This document shows positions 45,416-55,988 of a stretch of 64,000 nucleotides of DNA, piece by piece (within the stretch, counting starts at the first letter, position 1; each line of letters begins with the position of its first letter). This DNA comes from Herminiimonas arsenicoxydans. GTDB taxonomy: Bacteria; Pseudomonadota; Gammaproteobacteria; Burkholderiales; Burkholderiaceae_D. The notes under the pieces are model-generated. The model was not told the DNA's origin, did not search any database, and was given only the letters and a program-made list of their open reading frames with translations. Position numbers and translations under genes: made by a program. The stretch is from NCBI GenBank assembly GCA_000026125.1, contig CU207211.1, forward strand, positions 930,001 to 994,000. Direction: 5' to 3'.

Positions 45416-46872
45416 AATTTCCTTTCCCTACATTGATGGTGCAGGGCACCACTTCCGACGCCGGTAAAACCACCTTGGTCGCGGCCTTATGCCGCTTGCT
45501 GGCACAACAGGGTGTGAGGGTTGTGCCGTTCAAGCCGCAGAACATGGCATTAAACAGTGCAGTGACGGCAGACGGCGGCGAGATCGGTCGTGCACAAGCC
45601 CTGCAGGCGGTGGCTGCCGGACTGCCGCCGCATACCGATATGAATCCCATCCTGCTCAAACCATCGAGCGACACCGGTGCGCAAGTAATCATTCATGGCA
45701 GAGCGCGCAACGACATGAATGCGCGTGACTATCACGCGTACAAGCCGATAGCGATGCAGGCGGTGCTGGAGTCGTATGGACGTTTGAGTGCGCAATACGA
45801 AACCGTATTGGTGGAAGGGGCAGGCAGTCCGGCTGAAGTGAATTTGCGCGATCGCGATATCGCCAATATGGGTTTTGCCGAGGCGGTCGATTGCCCGGTC
45901 ATCCTGGTCGCCGATATCGATAGAGGCGGCGTGTTCGCGCACATCATCGGCACGCTGGCTTGCCTGTCGGAGAGCGAACGCAAGCGCACGATCGGTTTCG
46001 TCATCAATCGTTTTCGCGGCGATATCAGTTTGCTGGAGCCCGGCCTGCGATGGCTGGAAGAACAAACCGGCAAGCCGGTGCTGGCTGTGCTGCCGTATCT
46101 GCACGGTCTGTTTCTCGATGCCGAAGATGCAGTGGAACAAACACAAACCGCGCGCGGTGCTTTCCGCATCGTCGTACCGGTGCCGCCGCGTATCAGCAAT
46201 CACACGGATTTCGATGCGTTGCGTGCGCATCCGGATGTCGATCTGCAATTGATAGGACCGGGGCAACCGATTCCGGCTGCCGATCTGATCATCCTGCCGG
46301 GCAGCAAAAATACGCGTGGCGATCTGGATTGGCTGATTGCGAATGGCTGGCGTGAGGCATTGATCCGTCATGCGCGCTACGGCGGCAAGATCATCGGTAT
46401 CTGCGGCGGCTATCAGATGCTTGGCAAGACGATAGCCGACCCGCAAGGAGTGGAAGGCTTGCCGGGCATTTCGCAAGGTTTGGCTTTGCTGGATATCACT
46501 ACCGTGCTGACGCCGGAAAAGCAGCTGGAGCAGGTCCACGGTATGTGTGCGTTTGCAGATACGGATGCCGCCGTCAGCGGTTACGAAATCCACATGGGGC
46601 TTTCCGAAGGCGAAGCATGCTCGCATCCTGCTTTTGTCATAGCTGGCCGCCCCGAAGGCGCGCGTTCTGCCGATGATCAGATTCTCGGCAGCTATCTGCA
46701 CGGGATGTTCGATACGCCTTCGGCCTGTTCCGCATTGCTACGCTGGGCCGGACTTGATAGCGACGTCGCGGTTGATACGGCGCGTTTGCGGGAAGCCAGT
46801 CTGGACCGCATTGCGCAAGCTGCGCAGCCGCTGCTGGATGCGCTTTGCGCACTGGACCCTCCGACGGCCTGA
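45412..46872 (+). CDS. cobQ: Adenosylcobyric acid synthase (cobyric acid synthase), 486 aa
   Basis: Amidates side chains b, d, e and g of adenosylcobyrinic acid a,c-diamide using glutamine. P-loop [16 protein letters not shown] at residues 13-28, [31 protein letters not shown], and a C-terminal glutaminase domain with catalytic Cys in [10 protein letters not shown] and His in YEIHMG. GTG start overlapping the btuF stop (GTGA). It is the last gene of the overlapping btuC-to-cobQ operon; I see no clear terminator in the 178 bp that follow. Confidence 0.97.
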   Translation: MKFPFPTLMVQGTTSDAGKTTLVAALCRLLAQQGVRVVPFKPQNMALNSAVTADGGEIGRAQALQAVAAGLPPHTDMNPILLKPSSDTGAQVIIHGRARNDMNARDYHAYKPIAMQAVLESYGRLSAQYETVLVEGAGSPAEVNLRDRDIANMGFAEAVDCPVILVADIDRGGVFAHIIGTLACLSESERKRTIGFVINRFRGDISLLEPGLRWLEEQTGKPVLAVLPYLHGLFLDAEDAVEQTQTARGAFRIVVPVPPRISNHTDFDALRAHPDVDLQLIGPGQPIPAADLIILPGSKNTRGDLDWLIANGWREALIRHARYGGKIIGICGGYQMLGKTIADPQGVEGLPGISQGLALLDITTVLTPEKQLEQVHGMCAFADTDAAVSGYEIHMGLSEGEACSHPAFVIAGRPEGARSADDQILGSYLHGMFDTPSACSALLRWAGLDSDVAVDTARLREASLDRIAQAAQPLLDALCALDPPTA

Positions 46873-47050
46873 CCTCCGTCCCTGATACGCGTCGGCTTTG
46901 GCGCGCCTGCAACAAACTCATTGCCCGGGAGCTGCGGCGGGATTGACCTTGCAATGCAGCATGATATTCTTGCCGCTGAATCAGCAAGGGGCAAACCGCA
47001 GGCTGGTTTTCAAGTGAATCGCCAATAACAACGCAAAAAAGGGGAATTTC

Positions 47051-47665
47051 ATGCCAGTCATCGTCATCGCCAATCCGAAAGGAGGCGTGGGGAAGAGTAC
47101 GTTTGCCACCAATCTTGCCGGTTATTTTGCAGCGCAGGGGCACAAGGTCATGCTGGGCGACGTCGATGCCCAGCAATCGTCGCGCTCATGGCTGGCATTG
47201 CGGCCCGCATCGCTACCGGCGATCCATGCCTGGGAAATTGAAGATGGCCACGTCGCCAAGCCGCCGAAAGGAACCACGCACATCGTGCTGGATACGCCGG
47301 CCGGTTTCAGCGGCAAGCGTTTCGAGAAAGTAATGCAGATTGCCGACAAGGTGGTCGTTCCTTTGCAGCCGTCGATCTTCGATATTCTGGCGACGCAGGA
47401 ATTTCTGCAAAAGCTGCAGCAAATCAAGGGAAAATTCGATCTTGGCGTGCTGGGCATGCGCGTCAACGGCCGTACGCGTGCAGCCGATCAGTTGACGAAA
47501 TACGTGAATGGACTTGGTATTCCGGTACTCGGTTTTCTGCGCGATACGCAAAACTACGTGCAGCTCGCTGCAAATGGCGCCACGTTGTGGGATGTTGCAC
47601 CTTCCCGCGTAGAAAAAGATTTTGAACAATGGCAGGGTTTGTTGAAGTGGATTGAGAAAAAATGA
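47051..47665 (+). CDS. Orphan ParA-family ATPase, 204 aa
   Basis: Short ParA/MinD-like ATPase with deviant Walker A ANPKGGVGKST (8-18), Walker A' DVDAQQSSRSW and Walker B HIVLDTPAG. It lacks the N-terminal helix-turn-helix of plasmid ParA and has no parB next to it; such single ParA proteins often position other cargo. AGGGGA lies 6 bp before the ATG. The next gene overlaps by 4 bp, so the two are one transcript. Cargo cannot be deduced. Confidence 0.9.
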   Translation: MPVIVIANPKGGVGKSTFATNLAGYFAAQGHKVMLGDVDAQQSSRSWLALRPASLPAIHAWEIEDGHVAKPPKGTTHIVLDTPAGFSGKRFEKVMQIADKVVVPLQPSIFDILATQEFLQKLQQIKGKFDLGVLGMRVNGRTRAADQLTKYVNGLGIPVLGFLRDTQNYVQLAANGATLWDVAPSRVEKDFEQWQGLLKWIEKK

Positions 47666-48192
47666 TTTCCCCTGAATACGCGCAGTTACTGGCGCGTTAC
47701 AACCGCTGGATGAACGACAAGATGTATGCCGCCAGCGAGCAGTTGAGTGATGCAGAACGCAAAGCCGATCGCGGTGCGTTTTTCAAATCGATACATTCAA
47801 CCTTGAATCATCTGGTGTGGGGCGACGCGATGTGGCTGGCCCGCTTCACCAAAGGTACCGCGCTGGAAAGGTCGATGCCGACCACGCCCGGCAACGTCGA
47901 TGTGCATGCCGAATGGGATGCATTGAAAGCTGCGCGTATAAAATTGGATGACGAGTTGATGATCTGGGCCGGGAGTCTGGATGCTGTATGGCTGGCCAGC
48001 GATTTTTCCTGGTACAGCGGTCTGACAAAATCCACACGCAACGGTCCTGCGTGGCAATCAGTCACGCATATGTTCAATCACCAGACGCATCATCGCGGGC
48101 AGGTAACGACCTTGCTGGTGCAGCAGAAGATTGACCTTGGCGCGACCGATTTGATCATGCTGCCGCAGCAGTCGGATATATCGGCTGCATAA
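47662..48192 (+). CDS. DinB/DUF664-like four-helix-bundle protein, 176 aa
   Basis: Metal-binding four-helix fold of the DinB superfamily. Helix 1 has the typical LLARYNRWMNDKMYAA, the second IHSTLNHLVWGD contains the first metal His, and the later HQTHHRGQVTTLL supplies the other two. Unrelated to DNA polymerase IV despite the name. Enzymes of this fold include thiol S-transferases, but the substrate is unknown. It overlaps parA by ATGA. Confidence 0.9.
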   Translation: MISPEYAQLLARYNRWMNDKMYAASEQLSDAERKADRGAFFKSIHSTLNHLVWGDAMWLARFTKGTALERSMPTTPGNVDVHAEWDALKAARIKLDDELMIWAGSLDAVWLASDFSWYSGLTKSTRNGPAWQSVTHMFNHQTHHRGQVTTLLVQQKIDLGATDLIMLPQQSDISAA

Positions 48193-48195
48193 ACC

Positions 48196-48939
48196 ATGCT
48201 AACAATGAAATTACTACGCGGCTCCGTACCAGCGGCCCTGTCCGTATGTTGTGCGTCGACATGGGCGATGCATCCCATGGTGACCGACGATACTGCCACT
48301 CAGGGGCGGCAGCGTTCGCAAATCGAGATCAATACCGATTGGGTCAGAGGTCGTGGTTACGATGGCCGGATTGCTGACTTTACCTATACCTACGGCCTTT
48401 CCGACAGCGTCGATATCGCACTCGACATGCCTTCCAATTTGTCTTCTCCTGCCGGTCTGAATGATGTGGCTATCGGATTCAAATGGCGATTTGCAGAGAT
48501 GGATGGCATCAGTTTTGCGGTAACGCCTACGCTGGCGCTGTCGACTGGCAGTGAACAGCGCGGACTGAGTAACGGCACCTACAATCCCGGGGCGGCATTG
48601 ATAGGCAGTTATGCCACCGGTTCCTGGGTATGGCTGGCCAATGTCGGCATAGTCTCCAATCGCTATCGTCAGAATGAGTTGCGTGCAGCCAACCGCGCCA
48701 TTATTCGCCGTGCGTCGCTTGCCGTGACGTATGCAATTGATCCTCAATGGACAGTGGTCGCCGATACCGGCATCGCGCAGAACATGCGTCGTTCCGAGCA
48801 GGGTAACCCCGCCTATTTTCTATTTGGCGCCGTCTATTCGCCGAATCAGACTATCGATCTTGATGCCGGCATCAAATTCGGACTGAAGAACGTGGGGCCA
48901 TCCCGTCAGGTCGGTGTGGGACTGACTGTGCATTTCTGA
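48196..48939 (+). CDS. Putative outer-membrane beta-barrel protein, 247 aa
   Basis: A signal peptide (through TWAMH) is followed by alternating strands with small and aromatic residues (FTYTYGLSDSVDIALDMPS, VAIGFKWRF, IGSYATGSWVWLANVG) and a terminal VGVGLTVHF ending in Phe, as outer-membrane barrels do. It resembles the MetA-pathway phenol-degradation/transporter barrel group (PF13557-like). A second ATG (48205) is an equal start candidate. It follows the DinB-like gene by 3 bp and may be co-transcribed. Confidence 0.72.
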   Translation: MLTMKLLRGSVPAALSVCCASTWAMHPMVTDDTATQGRQRSQIEINTDWVRGRGYDGRIADFTYTYGLSDSVDIALDMPSNLSSPAGLNDVAIGFKWRFAEMDGISFAVTPTLALSTGSEQRGLSNGTYNPGAALIGSYATGSWVWLANVGIVSNRYRQNELRAANRAIIRRASLAVTYAIDPQWTVVADTGIAQNMRRSEQGNPAYFLFGAVYSPNQTIDLDAGIKFGLKNVGPSRQVGVGLTVHF

Positions 48940-48980
48940 CGCTGGATGTTGTTAAGTCTGCAGCGATGCTGTTATCCGGC

Positions 48981-49850
<870 letters not shown>

Positions 49851-49900
49851 TTACATGCTGATACGCACAAACGTCATGATTGGTAGGGATGGAGCAATGT

Positions 49901-50779
49901 TCAGCTGGGCGCGTAAGCCAGACGCACATAAATCGGTGCAAATGGTTCGGCCTGCGTGATCTCGATCAGTGTTTCCTTCGCCAGTTCCAGCAGGGCGACG
50001 AAATTGACCACGATCACCGGTACGCCGCGCGTAGGATCGAAAAGATCGGCGAACTCGACGAATTTGGTGGATTGCAAACGGCGCAGGATAGAGGTCATGT
50101 GCTCGCGCACGGATAATTCTTCGCGGCTGATCATGTGATGCGCGGTCAGTTTCGCGCGTTTGATCAAATCAGCCCACGCGGCTTGCAGATCGACTATGTC
50201 GACTTCAGGCCAGCGCGTGACGGTGTTTTGTTCGATATAAATCTGCGTACGTACATAATCCCGACCGAGTTGCGGCAGGGCGTCGATTTGCTGTGACGCG
50301 AGTTTCATTTGTTCGTATTCGAGCAGACGGCGTACCAGTTCAGCACGCGGATCGCCGGCTTCTTCACCGGTATCGGCCTTGCGTACCGGCAGCAGCATGC
50401 GCGATTTGATTTCGATCAGCATCGCCGCCATCAGCAGGTATTCAGCCGCCAGTTCGAGATTGTGCAAACGGATCTGATCGACATATTGCAGATACTGCTT
50501 CGTCACCTGCGCCATCGGAATGTCGAGGATGTTGAAGTTCTGCTTGCGGATCAGGTACAGCAGCAGATCGAGCGGGCCTTCAAAGGCTTCGAGAAAGACT
50601 TCGAGCGCGTCCGGCGGAATATACAAATCCGTCGGCATGCGGAACAAGGGTTCCCCATATAGCCGGGCGTAGGCGACGCCGTCGATGACATCCGGTGTGG
50701 TATCCGGTCTGCCGTCAACTACAAGATCGGGCGCACTGGAAGGCAGGTGCGCCAGCATCGTGTTCGGCCCCTTGTTCAT
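49901..50779 (-). CDS. scpA: Segregation and condensation protein A, 292 aa
   Basis: Kleisin subunit of the SMC-ScpAB condensin that organises the chromosome. Core motifs are FEGPLDLLLYLIRKQNFNILDIPMA (in two parts: FEGPLDLLLYLIRK and FNILDIPMAQVTKQYLQYV), a middle helix AAEYLLMAAMLIEIKSRMLLP, and a C-terminal winged helix. The N-terminal 60 residues before the core are longer than in many species. The start follows the DUF3460 stop without a gap (TAAATG). scpB is not in the window. Confidence 0.95.
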   Translation of the reverse strand: MNKGPNTMLAHLPSSAPDLVVDGRPDTTPDVIDGVAYARLYGEPLFRMPTDLYIPPDALEVFLEAFEGPLDLLLYLIRKQNFNILDIPMAQVTKQYLQYVDQIRLHNLELAAEYLLMAAMLIEIKSRMLLPVRKADTGEEAGDPRAELVRRLLEYEQMKLASQQIDALPQLGRDYVRTQIYIEQNTVTRWPEVDIVDLQAAWADLIKRAKLTAHHMISREELSVREHMTSILRRLQSTKFVEFADLFDPTRGVPVIVVNFVALLELAKETLIEITQAEPFAPIYVRLAYAPS

Positions 50780-50992
50780 TTACCGAACTTTGTTTTGGTA
50801 CGGGTAAGCTTGCTGATCGACGTGCGAGGCCTGATTGCGCGCTTGTTGTTCCAGATCGATAGGGCTTTTATCCCACAGCAGTGCGCGACCGGCGAGCTGG
50901 GATGCTTCAAGGTTCGGATTTTTTGCTTTCAGCGAGTCGATGAACTGCGTGATCTCGGACTGATAATTGGCGTGCTGTTTGCTGAATTTCAT
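50780..50992 (-). CDS. DUF3460 small protein, 70 aa
   Basis: Soluble 70-residue protein MKFSKQHANYQSEITQFIDS followed by LKAKNPNLEASQLAGRALLWDK, matching the betaproteobacterial DUF3460 family. Its gene directly abuts scpA on the same strand, a conserved pairing in Burkholderiales, suggesting coupled expression. No known function. Confidence 0.88.
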   Translation of the reverse strand: MKFSKQHANYQSEITQFIDSLKAKNPNLEASQLAGRALLWDKSPIDLEQQARNQASHVDQQAYPYQNKVR

Positions 50993-51200
50993 GGGTAAAT
51001 TTTCAACTAGGTGGAATCAACCGCTATTTTACCCTGTCTTGCGCCCGCTTCCGCGAGTTTGCGTCAGAGGCAAAAAGAGTCGTTTGGAATGGGTACAATT
51101 CCGCTTGCTGGAAGTAGAGCAATGCGATACCGGGATTTTGGCAATTGCAGCATGAAAAAGCCTTGCCGGACGGCGATGGGCGACTTTGAATGGAATGGAA

Positions 51201-51701
51201 ATGAAGAATTTTTTGCGTGCCGTGTCGGGCTTTGTCTGTGGTTTGCTGATGTTCGGCTGTAACGGCCGCGCTATCGAAGACTTCGGCCTGGAAAAATTGA
51301 TCAAAGGCGTGTCGTCAGAAGCCGATGTGCGCAGTGCGATGGGAGAACCGGAAACGGTGCGCGACGAAGAGAACGGCGCGCGCACGCTCGAATATCCAAA
51401 AGGGCCGTCAGGGCATCGCACTTTCATGATCAATCTGGATGCGCAGGGCGTGTTCCAGGCTTACACGCAAGTATTGACGCCGGAGAACTTCGCGACCATC
51501 GAGGCCGGTATGAGTCGGGATCAGGTGCGGCGCAAACTCGGCAAGCCGCGTACCGTCGTCAAATTCGGCTTGAAGAATGAAGAAGTGTGGGATTGGCGTT
51601 ATCTGGAAGGGCCGGTCACCGAACGCTTTTTCAACGTGCATTTCGATATCGACAGCGGCAAAGTGACCCGCACATCGGTGTCCGACCCTGTCATGGGTTA
51701 G
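51201..51701 (+). CDS. BamE/SmpA-like outer-membrane lipoprotein, 166 aa
   Basis: Lipoprotein signal with lipobox MFGC (Cys at residue 20 when starting at ATG 51201). The mature part contains two copies of a BamE-like fold: a helix-turn GVSSEADVRSAMGEPETVRD and GMSRDQVRRKLGKPRTVVKF, each followed by an aromatic strand (RTLEYP, EVWDWRY). BamE itself is about 110 residues with one such unit, so this is a double-domain relative rather than BamE. A second ATG at 51195 is possible. It is transcribed alone. Confidence 0.8.
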   Translation: MKNFLRAVSGFVCGLLMFGCNGRAIEDFGLEKLIKGVSSEADVRSAMGEPETVRDEENGARTLEYPKGPSGHRTFMINLDAQGVFQAYTQVLTPENFATIEAGMSRDQVRRKLGKPRTVVKFGLKNEEVWDWRYLEGPVTERFFNVHFDIDSGKVTRTSVSDPVMG

Positions 51702-51731
51702 AGCCTGCTTGACAGGTCCTGAGGCCCGACA

Positions 51732-53429
51732 TCAGGCTGCCAGCGCAGCACTGCGTGCCAGCGCATCAGGCAGGTTATCCAGGCAATTCTGCGGACCCAG
51801 CCGTGCGAGAAAACCGCTACGCCGCATCAAGTCCAGCGGCTGCCGATTCGGCCCGCACAGAATCAACTGGCTCCCCTTTTTCTGCAGGGTCTTGCGCACG
51901 GTTTCCAGTGCGTCGAGTCCGGTTGCGTCCAGATTGATCAATTGGTGCAACTCGAGAATCAATGCCTGTTCCGGCATCGATTCCGCCTCGATCAATCCTT
52001 CCAGCTTGTCGACAGCGCCGAAAAACAGCGAGCCGAAGATCGAGTAGGCCAGTACGCCGTGCGGCAACGGGGTGCTGAGGCGATCCGGCGGGATCAATTC
52101 AATGCGCGTCAGGCTGGAGATGCGGTAGATGAAAAAGACGCATGCCAGCACCAGACCGACTTGTACGGCAACCGTCAGATCGACAATCACCGTCAGTAAA
52201 AAAGTCGCCAGCATCAGAATCCGATAGTTCATCGAAAAATGCCGGAGCCGCGCGAATTCATGCCATTCGCCCATATTGTAGGCAACGTATAAAAGAATCG
52301 CGGCCAGTGCGGCCAGCGGAATATTGCTGGCCAGCGGTGCCGCAACCAGGACGATCACCAGCAAGGTGAGCGCATGCAGGATGCCGGCAATCGGCGAAAC
52401 GGCGCCGGCGCGGATATTGGTGACCGTGCGTGCGATCGTGCCGGTGGCCGGAATGCCGCCGAAGAAAGGTACGATGAAATTGGCGCATCCTTGCGCCATC
52501 AATTCCTGATTCGGATCGTGGCGATCGCCGGTGATGTTGTCGGCAACGCGCGCGCACAACAGCGATTCGATGGCGCCCAGCAGAGCAATGGTCAGCGCAG
52601 GCGGAAATAGCTGCTTGACCAGTTCCCATGTGAAGTGCGGCAACGCGAAGGAAGGCAAGCCTTGCGGTATGCCGCCGAATTTACTGCCTATTGTATCGAC
52701 CTGCAGATCGAACAGGGAAACGGCAAGCGTTGCTAGCACTAGAACAAGTATGGTCCCGGGAAATGCGCGCAAGATGCGCAGTATGCGCTTGTCTTTGCCG
52801 CCTATGACCTCATCCATGGTATTCGGCTTTGCCTGCCATAATTTGGGCCAGATGAAAATCAGAAGAAGTGAAACCAGGGCGATGGCGATGCTGGCAAGAT
52901 TGAAGGAGTGGGCGTTTGCCGTCAGCGTTTGAATCTGCGCAAAAAAATCGCCCGGCATCTTTTCTATGTGCAAACCGAAAAAATCCTTCATTTGCGACAG
53001 GGCGATCAGTACGGCAATGCCGTTGGTGAAGCCGATCACGATCGGAACCGGGATGTAGCGTATCAGTGAACCGAGACGGAAGAAGCCCATTGCACACAGC
53101 ATCAATCCGGCGAAGATGGTGGCGATCAGCAGGTTGGCGACACCGTATTTTTCGACTATGCCGTAAATGATGACGATGAACGCGCCCGCCGGCCCGCCGA
53201 TCTGGATGCGCGAACCGCCGAGGGCGGAAATCAGGAAACCGCCAATGATGGCGGTGAAAATGCCGGCTTCCGGTTTGACGCCGCTGGCAATGGCAAATGC
53301 CATGGCCAGCGGCAAGGCGACGATGCCGACCGTCAGGCCGGCACTCAGATCACGGAAGAATGCAGGCACATCGTAGCCGCGCAAATCCTTTAGAAGGGAA
53401 GGGCGGAACGAAAATCTGAACGGCTTCAT
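51732..53429 (-). CDS. SulP-family anion transporter with STAS domain, 565 aa
   Basis: Inner-membrane transporter with about 12-14 segments. The SulP signature region spans AGLTVGIVALPLAMAFAIASG and GGSRIQIGGPAGAFIVI; the C-terminal cytosolic STAS domain (about 440-560) contains LDATGLDALETV. Substrate may be sulfate, bicarbonate or dicarboxylate; neighbours do not decide. GGGAG lies 8 bp before the ATG at 53429, preferred over a GTG five codons upstream. Confidence 0.93.
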   Translation of the reverse strand: MKPFRFSFRPSLLKDLRGYDVPAFFRDLSAGLTVGIVALPLAMAFAIASGVKPEAGIFTAIIGGFLISALGGSRIQIGGPAGAFIVIIYGIVEKYGVANLLIATIFAGLMLCAMGFFRLGSLIRYIPVPIVIGFTNGIAVLIALSQMKDFFGLHIEKMPGDFFAQIQTLTANAHSFNLASIAIALVSLLLIFIWPKLWQAKPNTMDEVIGGKDKRILRILRAFPGTILVLVLATLAVSLFDLQVDTIGSKFGGIPQGLPSFALPHFTWELVKQLFPPALTIALLGAIESLLCARVADNITGDRHDPNQELMAQGCANFIVPFFGGIPATGTIARTVTNIRAGAVSPIAGILHALTLLVIVLVAAPLASNIPLAALAAILLYVAYNMGEWHEFARLRHFSMNYRILMLATFLLTVIVDLTVAVQVGLVLACVFFIYRISSLTRIELIPPDRLSTPLPHGVLAYSIFGSLFFGAVDKLEGLIEAESMPEQALILELHQLINLDATGLDALETVRKTLQKKGSQLILCGPNRQPLDLMRRSGFLARLGPQNCLDNLPDALARSAALAA

Positions 53430-53584
53430 TGAATACACTCCCACAATTCATATTGCTGTCGCGATGCCAGTCTATGGCAGGCTTACCCCGATGGTACGTC
53501 AGTTGGGGTTTTTTGCGAAGAATGAGGCGCTGACTGAAAATGTGCGATGCATGGGCACATGCAGTCGTTTCAGGATGTAGGTGC

Positions 53585-53621
53585 GCATCGTCCGGAACTG
53601 TAGCGAGCATCCGGACGATGC
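53585..53621 (-). repeat. 11-bp inverted repeat after metG
   Basis: GCATCGTCCGG and CCGGACGATGC are perfect complements with a 15-nt loop, 20 bp past the metG stop on the minus strand. It has no U-run, so it is a likely factor-dependent or mRNA-end hairpin rather than a classic terminator. Confidence 0.6.
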
Positions 53622-53641
53622 ATTGGGCGGTGCAATGACTG

Positions 53642-55774
53642 TTAGCCGACGCGCATGCCAGGCTCTGCCCCTGGCCATGGGTTCAGGATGTAAATGCCGG
53701 GATTGGATTTTTCATCCGCTGCCGATGCTGCCAGCACCATGCCTTCGGAAATGCCGAATTTCATTTTGCGCGGTGCAAGATTGGCGACCATCACGGTCAG
53801 TTTGCCGATCAGGTCTTCCGGCTGGTAGGCCGATTTGATGCCGGAGAACACATTGCGCAAACGGCCTTCGCCCATGTCCAGTGTCAGGCGCAGCAACTTG
53901 TCCGAGCCTTCCACATGTTCGCAATTGACGATCTTTGCAATGCGTAAATCGATCTTGGCAAAATCGTCGATTTTGATTTCCGGCGCAATTGCTTCAATCG
54001 TGCTGTCGGCTGCAACTTCAGTCTCGCTCGTGCCATTCGGTACGTTCACCGTGACATCCACGACTGCCGGCATGTCGAACAAGGCATCGAGCATTTTCGG
54101 TTCTACGCGCGTCATCAAATGCGAATAAGGATTGACCTGATGATTGTGCGGTAGCGGTGTGCCGACATCACTCCACTGCAGTGGCGCGATGTTGAGCAGC
54201 GCTTCGACCTGCTTCGCCAGTTCCGGCAATACCGGTTTCAGATAGATGGTCAGGATGCGGAAGGCTTCCAGCAGGCGGCTGCAGACTTCCTGCAGCGCAG
54301 CGCTATTCTCCGGTTTTTTCGCCAGTTCCCACGGCTTGTTGGCATCGACGTAGGCGTTGATGGCATCGGCTTGTTCCATGATGGTGCGTAGCGCTTTGCC
54401 GTATTCGCGCTGGTCGTACAGCGCTTGAATTTCAGATGCGACGTTGCGCAGCTTGCTGATGAAGACGTCGTCTGCCGTGGCCCAGTCGCTGACAACGCGG
54501 CCGTCGAATTTTTTTGCAATGAAGCCGGCGGCGCGGCTGGCAATGTTGACATACTTGCCGATCAGATCGCTGTTGACGCGCGCGATGAAGTCTTCCGGAT
54601 TGAAGTCTATGTCTTCATTGCGTGCGCTGAGCTTGTTGGCCAGGTAATAGCGCAGCCATTCCGGATTCATGCCCAGGCTCAGGTACTTCAATGGATCGAG
54701 GCCGGTGCCGCGGCTCTTGCTCATTTTTTCGCCGTTGTTGACGGTCAAAAAGCCGTGCACGAATACCTTGTTAGGCGTCTTGCGGCCGCTGAACTTCAGC
54801 ATGGCCGGCCAGAACAGCGTATGGAAGTTGACGATATCCTTGCCGATGAAGTGAATCTGTTCCAGTGCCGGTTCGGCCATATAGGCGTCAAAATTCTCGC
54901 CGCGCTTGTCCAGCAGGTTTTTCAGCGAGGCCAGATAGCCGACCGGCGCATCCAGCCAGACGTAAAAATATTTTCCCGGTGCATCCGGAATTTCAATGCC
55001 GAAATAAGGCGCATCGCGCGAAATATCCCAATCGTTGAGACCTTCGCTGATCGTGCCGTCCGGATTGGTGCGTGCCGAAAACCATTCCTTGACCTTGTTG
55101 GCGACTTCCGCCTGCAGGTGCGTTTTGCCATCGGTATCCAGACCCGAGACCCACTCTTCCAGAAAGGCGACGCAGCGCGGATCGGAGAGCGTAAAGAAAA
55201 AATGCTCGGAATGTTTCAGTACCGGCGTGGCGCCCGTCAATGCCGAGTACGGATTGATCAGGTCGGTCGGCGAATAAACTGCAGCACAGACTTCGCAGTT
55301 GTCGCCGTATTGATCCTTGGTGTGACATTTCGGGCATTCGCCCTTGATGTAGCGATCCGGCAGAAACATGTTTTTTTCCGGGTCGAAGAATTGTTCAACC
55401 GTCTTGCTGGCAATCAGCCCGGCTTTTTTCAAGTCCAGATAGATCTGCTGTGCAAGCTGGTGATTCTCCGGGCTGTCGGTCGAACTCCAGTTGTCGAAGG
55501 CGATATGAAAGCCATCCAGATACTGCTTGCGGCCGGCGGCAATATTGCTCACGAACTGTTGCGGCGTCAGCCCGGCTTTTTCCGCCGCGATCATGATGGG
55601 CGCGCCATGCGCATCGTCGGCACCGACGAAATCGACTTGATTGCCTTGCATGCGCTGGAACCGCACCCAGATGTCGGCCTGGATGTATTCCATGATGTGG
55701 CCGATATGGAATGCGCCGTTGGCGTATGGGAGGGCGGTTGTAACAAACAGTTTGCGCGGCAATGGATTACTCAT
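53642..55774 (-). CDS. metG: Methionyl-tRNA synthetase, 710 aa
   Basis: Class I synthetase charging tRNA-Met. HIGH motif at residues 23-26, a zinc knuckle with CPKC and CEVC around residues 145-161, KMSKS at 350-354, an anticodon-binding helical domain, and a C-terminal tRNA-binding (OB-fold, EMAP-like) domain from about 605 ([20 protein letters not shown]), which mediates dimerisation in the long form. Length is slightly above the E. coli enzyme (677). Divergent from gltX across 214 bp. Confidence 0.98.
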   Translation of the reverse strand: MSNPLPRKLFVTTALPYANGAFHIGHIMEYIQADIWVRFQRMQGNQVDFVGADDAHGAPIMIAAEKAGLTPQQFVSNIAAGRKQYLDGFHIAFDNWSSTDSPENHQLAQQIYLDLKKAGLIASKTVEQFFDPEKNMFLPDRYIKGECPKCHTKDQYGDNCEVCAAVYSPTDLINPYSALTGATPVLKHSEHFFFTLSDPRCVAFLEEWVSGLDTDGKTHLQAEVANKVKEWFSARTNPDGTISEGLNDWDISRDAPYFGIEIPDAPGKYFYVWLDAPVGYLASLKNLLDKRGENFDAYMAEPALEQIHFIGKDIVNFHTLFWPAMLKFSGRKTPNKVFVHGFLTVNNGEKMSKSRGTGLDPLKYLSLGMNPEWLRYYLANKLSARNEDIDFNPEDFIARVNSDLIGKYVNIASRAAGFIAKKFDGRVVSDWATADDVFISKLRNVASEIQALYDQREYGKALRTIMEQADAINAYVDANKPWELAKKPENSAALQEVCSRLLEAFRILTIYLKPVLPELAKQVEALLNIAPLQWSDVGTPLPHNHQVNPYSHLMTRVEPKMLDALFDMPAVVDVTVNVPNGTSETEVAADSTIEAIAPEIKIDDFAKIDLRIAKIVNCEHVEGSDKLLRLTLDMGEGRLRNVFSGIKSAYQPEDLIGKLTVMVANLAPRKMKFGISEGMVLAASAADEKSNPGIYILNPWPGAEPGMRVG

Positions 55775-55931
55775 AAGGCGGTGCTTGCGATCAAGAAGGT
55801 AATAAAGACGTAATTTTAGCAGTGCGGCGCGGATTGACGCAGTTCAGCCCTTTATATAGTTGTGCGGCGATAGTTGTCCGGCGGTAGCGCGGATATTCGC
55901 GCGAGGCTGTGCCATCCGCATGGCGACGCGG

Positions 55932-55937
55932 TAAAAT
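55932..55937 (+). promoter_or_regulatory. Possible -10 element of gltX
   Basis: TAAAAT lies 52 bp before the gltX ATG. The -35 region is weak, so this is a tentative call. It would place the start near 55943 and leave a leader of about 45 bases. Confidence 0.35.
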
Positions 55938-55953
55938 GGCGTTTTTTCACAGG

Positions 55954-55982
55954 ACGGCTTTGGCAATCCAAGGCCGTTTTTA
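55954..55982 (+). promoter_or_regulatory. Terminator-like hairpin in the gltX leader
   Basis: A 10-bp stem (ACGGCTTTGG with CCAAGGCCGT, one G-T pair) and CAAT loop are followed by TTTTT and then ATTTGTC before the ATG at 55989. No Shine-Dalgarno sequence is present between them. It could act as an attenuator or stabilise the 5' end. Confidence 0.6.
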
Positions 55983-55988
55983 TTTGTC

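Noticed and set aside
55940..55988. T-box leader of gltX
   Set aside because: The hairpin is too short and lacks any T-box sequence; such elements are not expected in this group. Kept only as an unexplained terminator-like hairpin.
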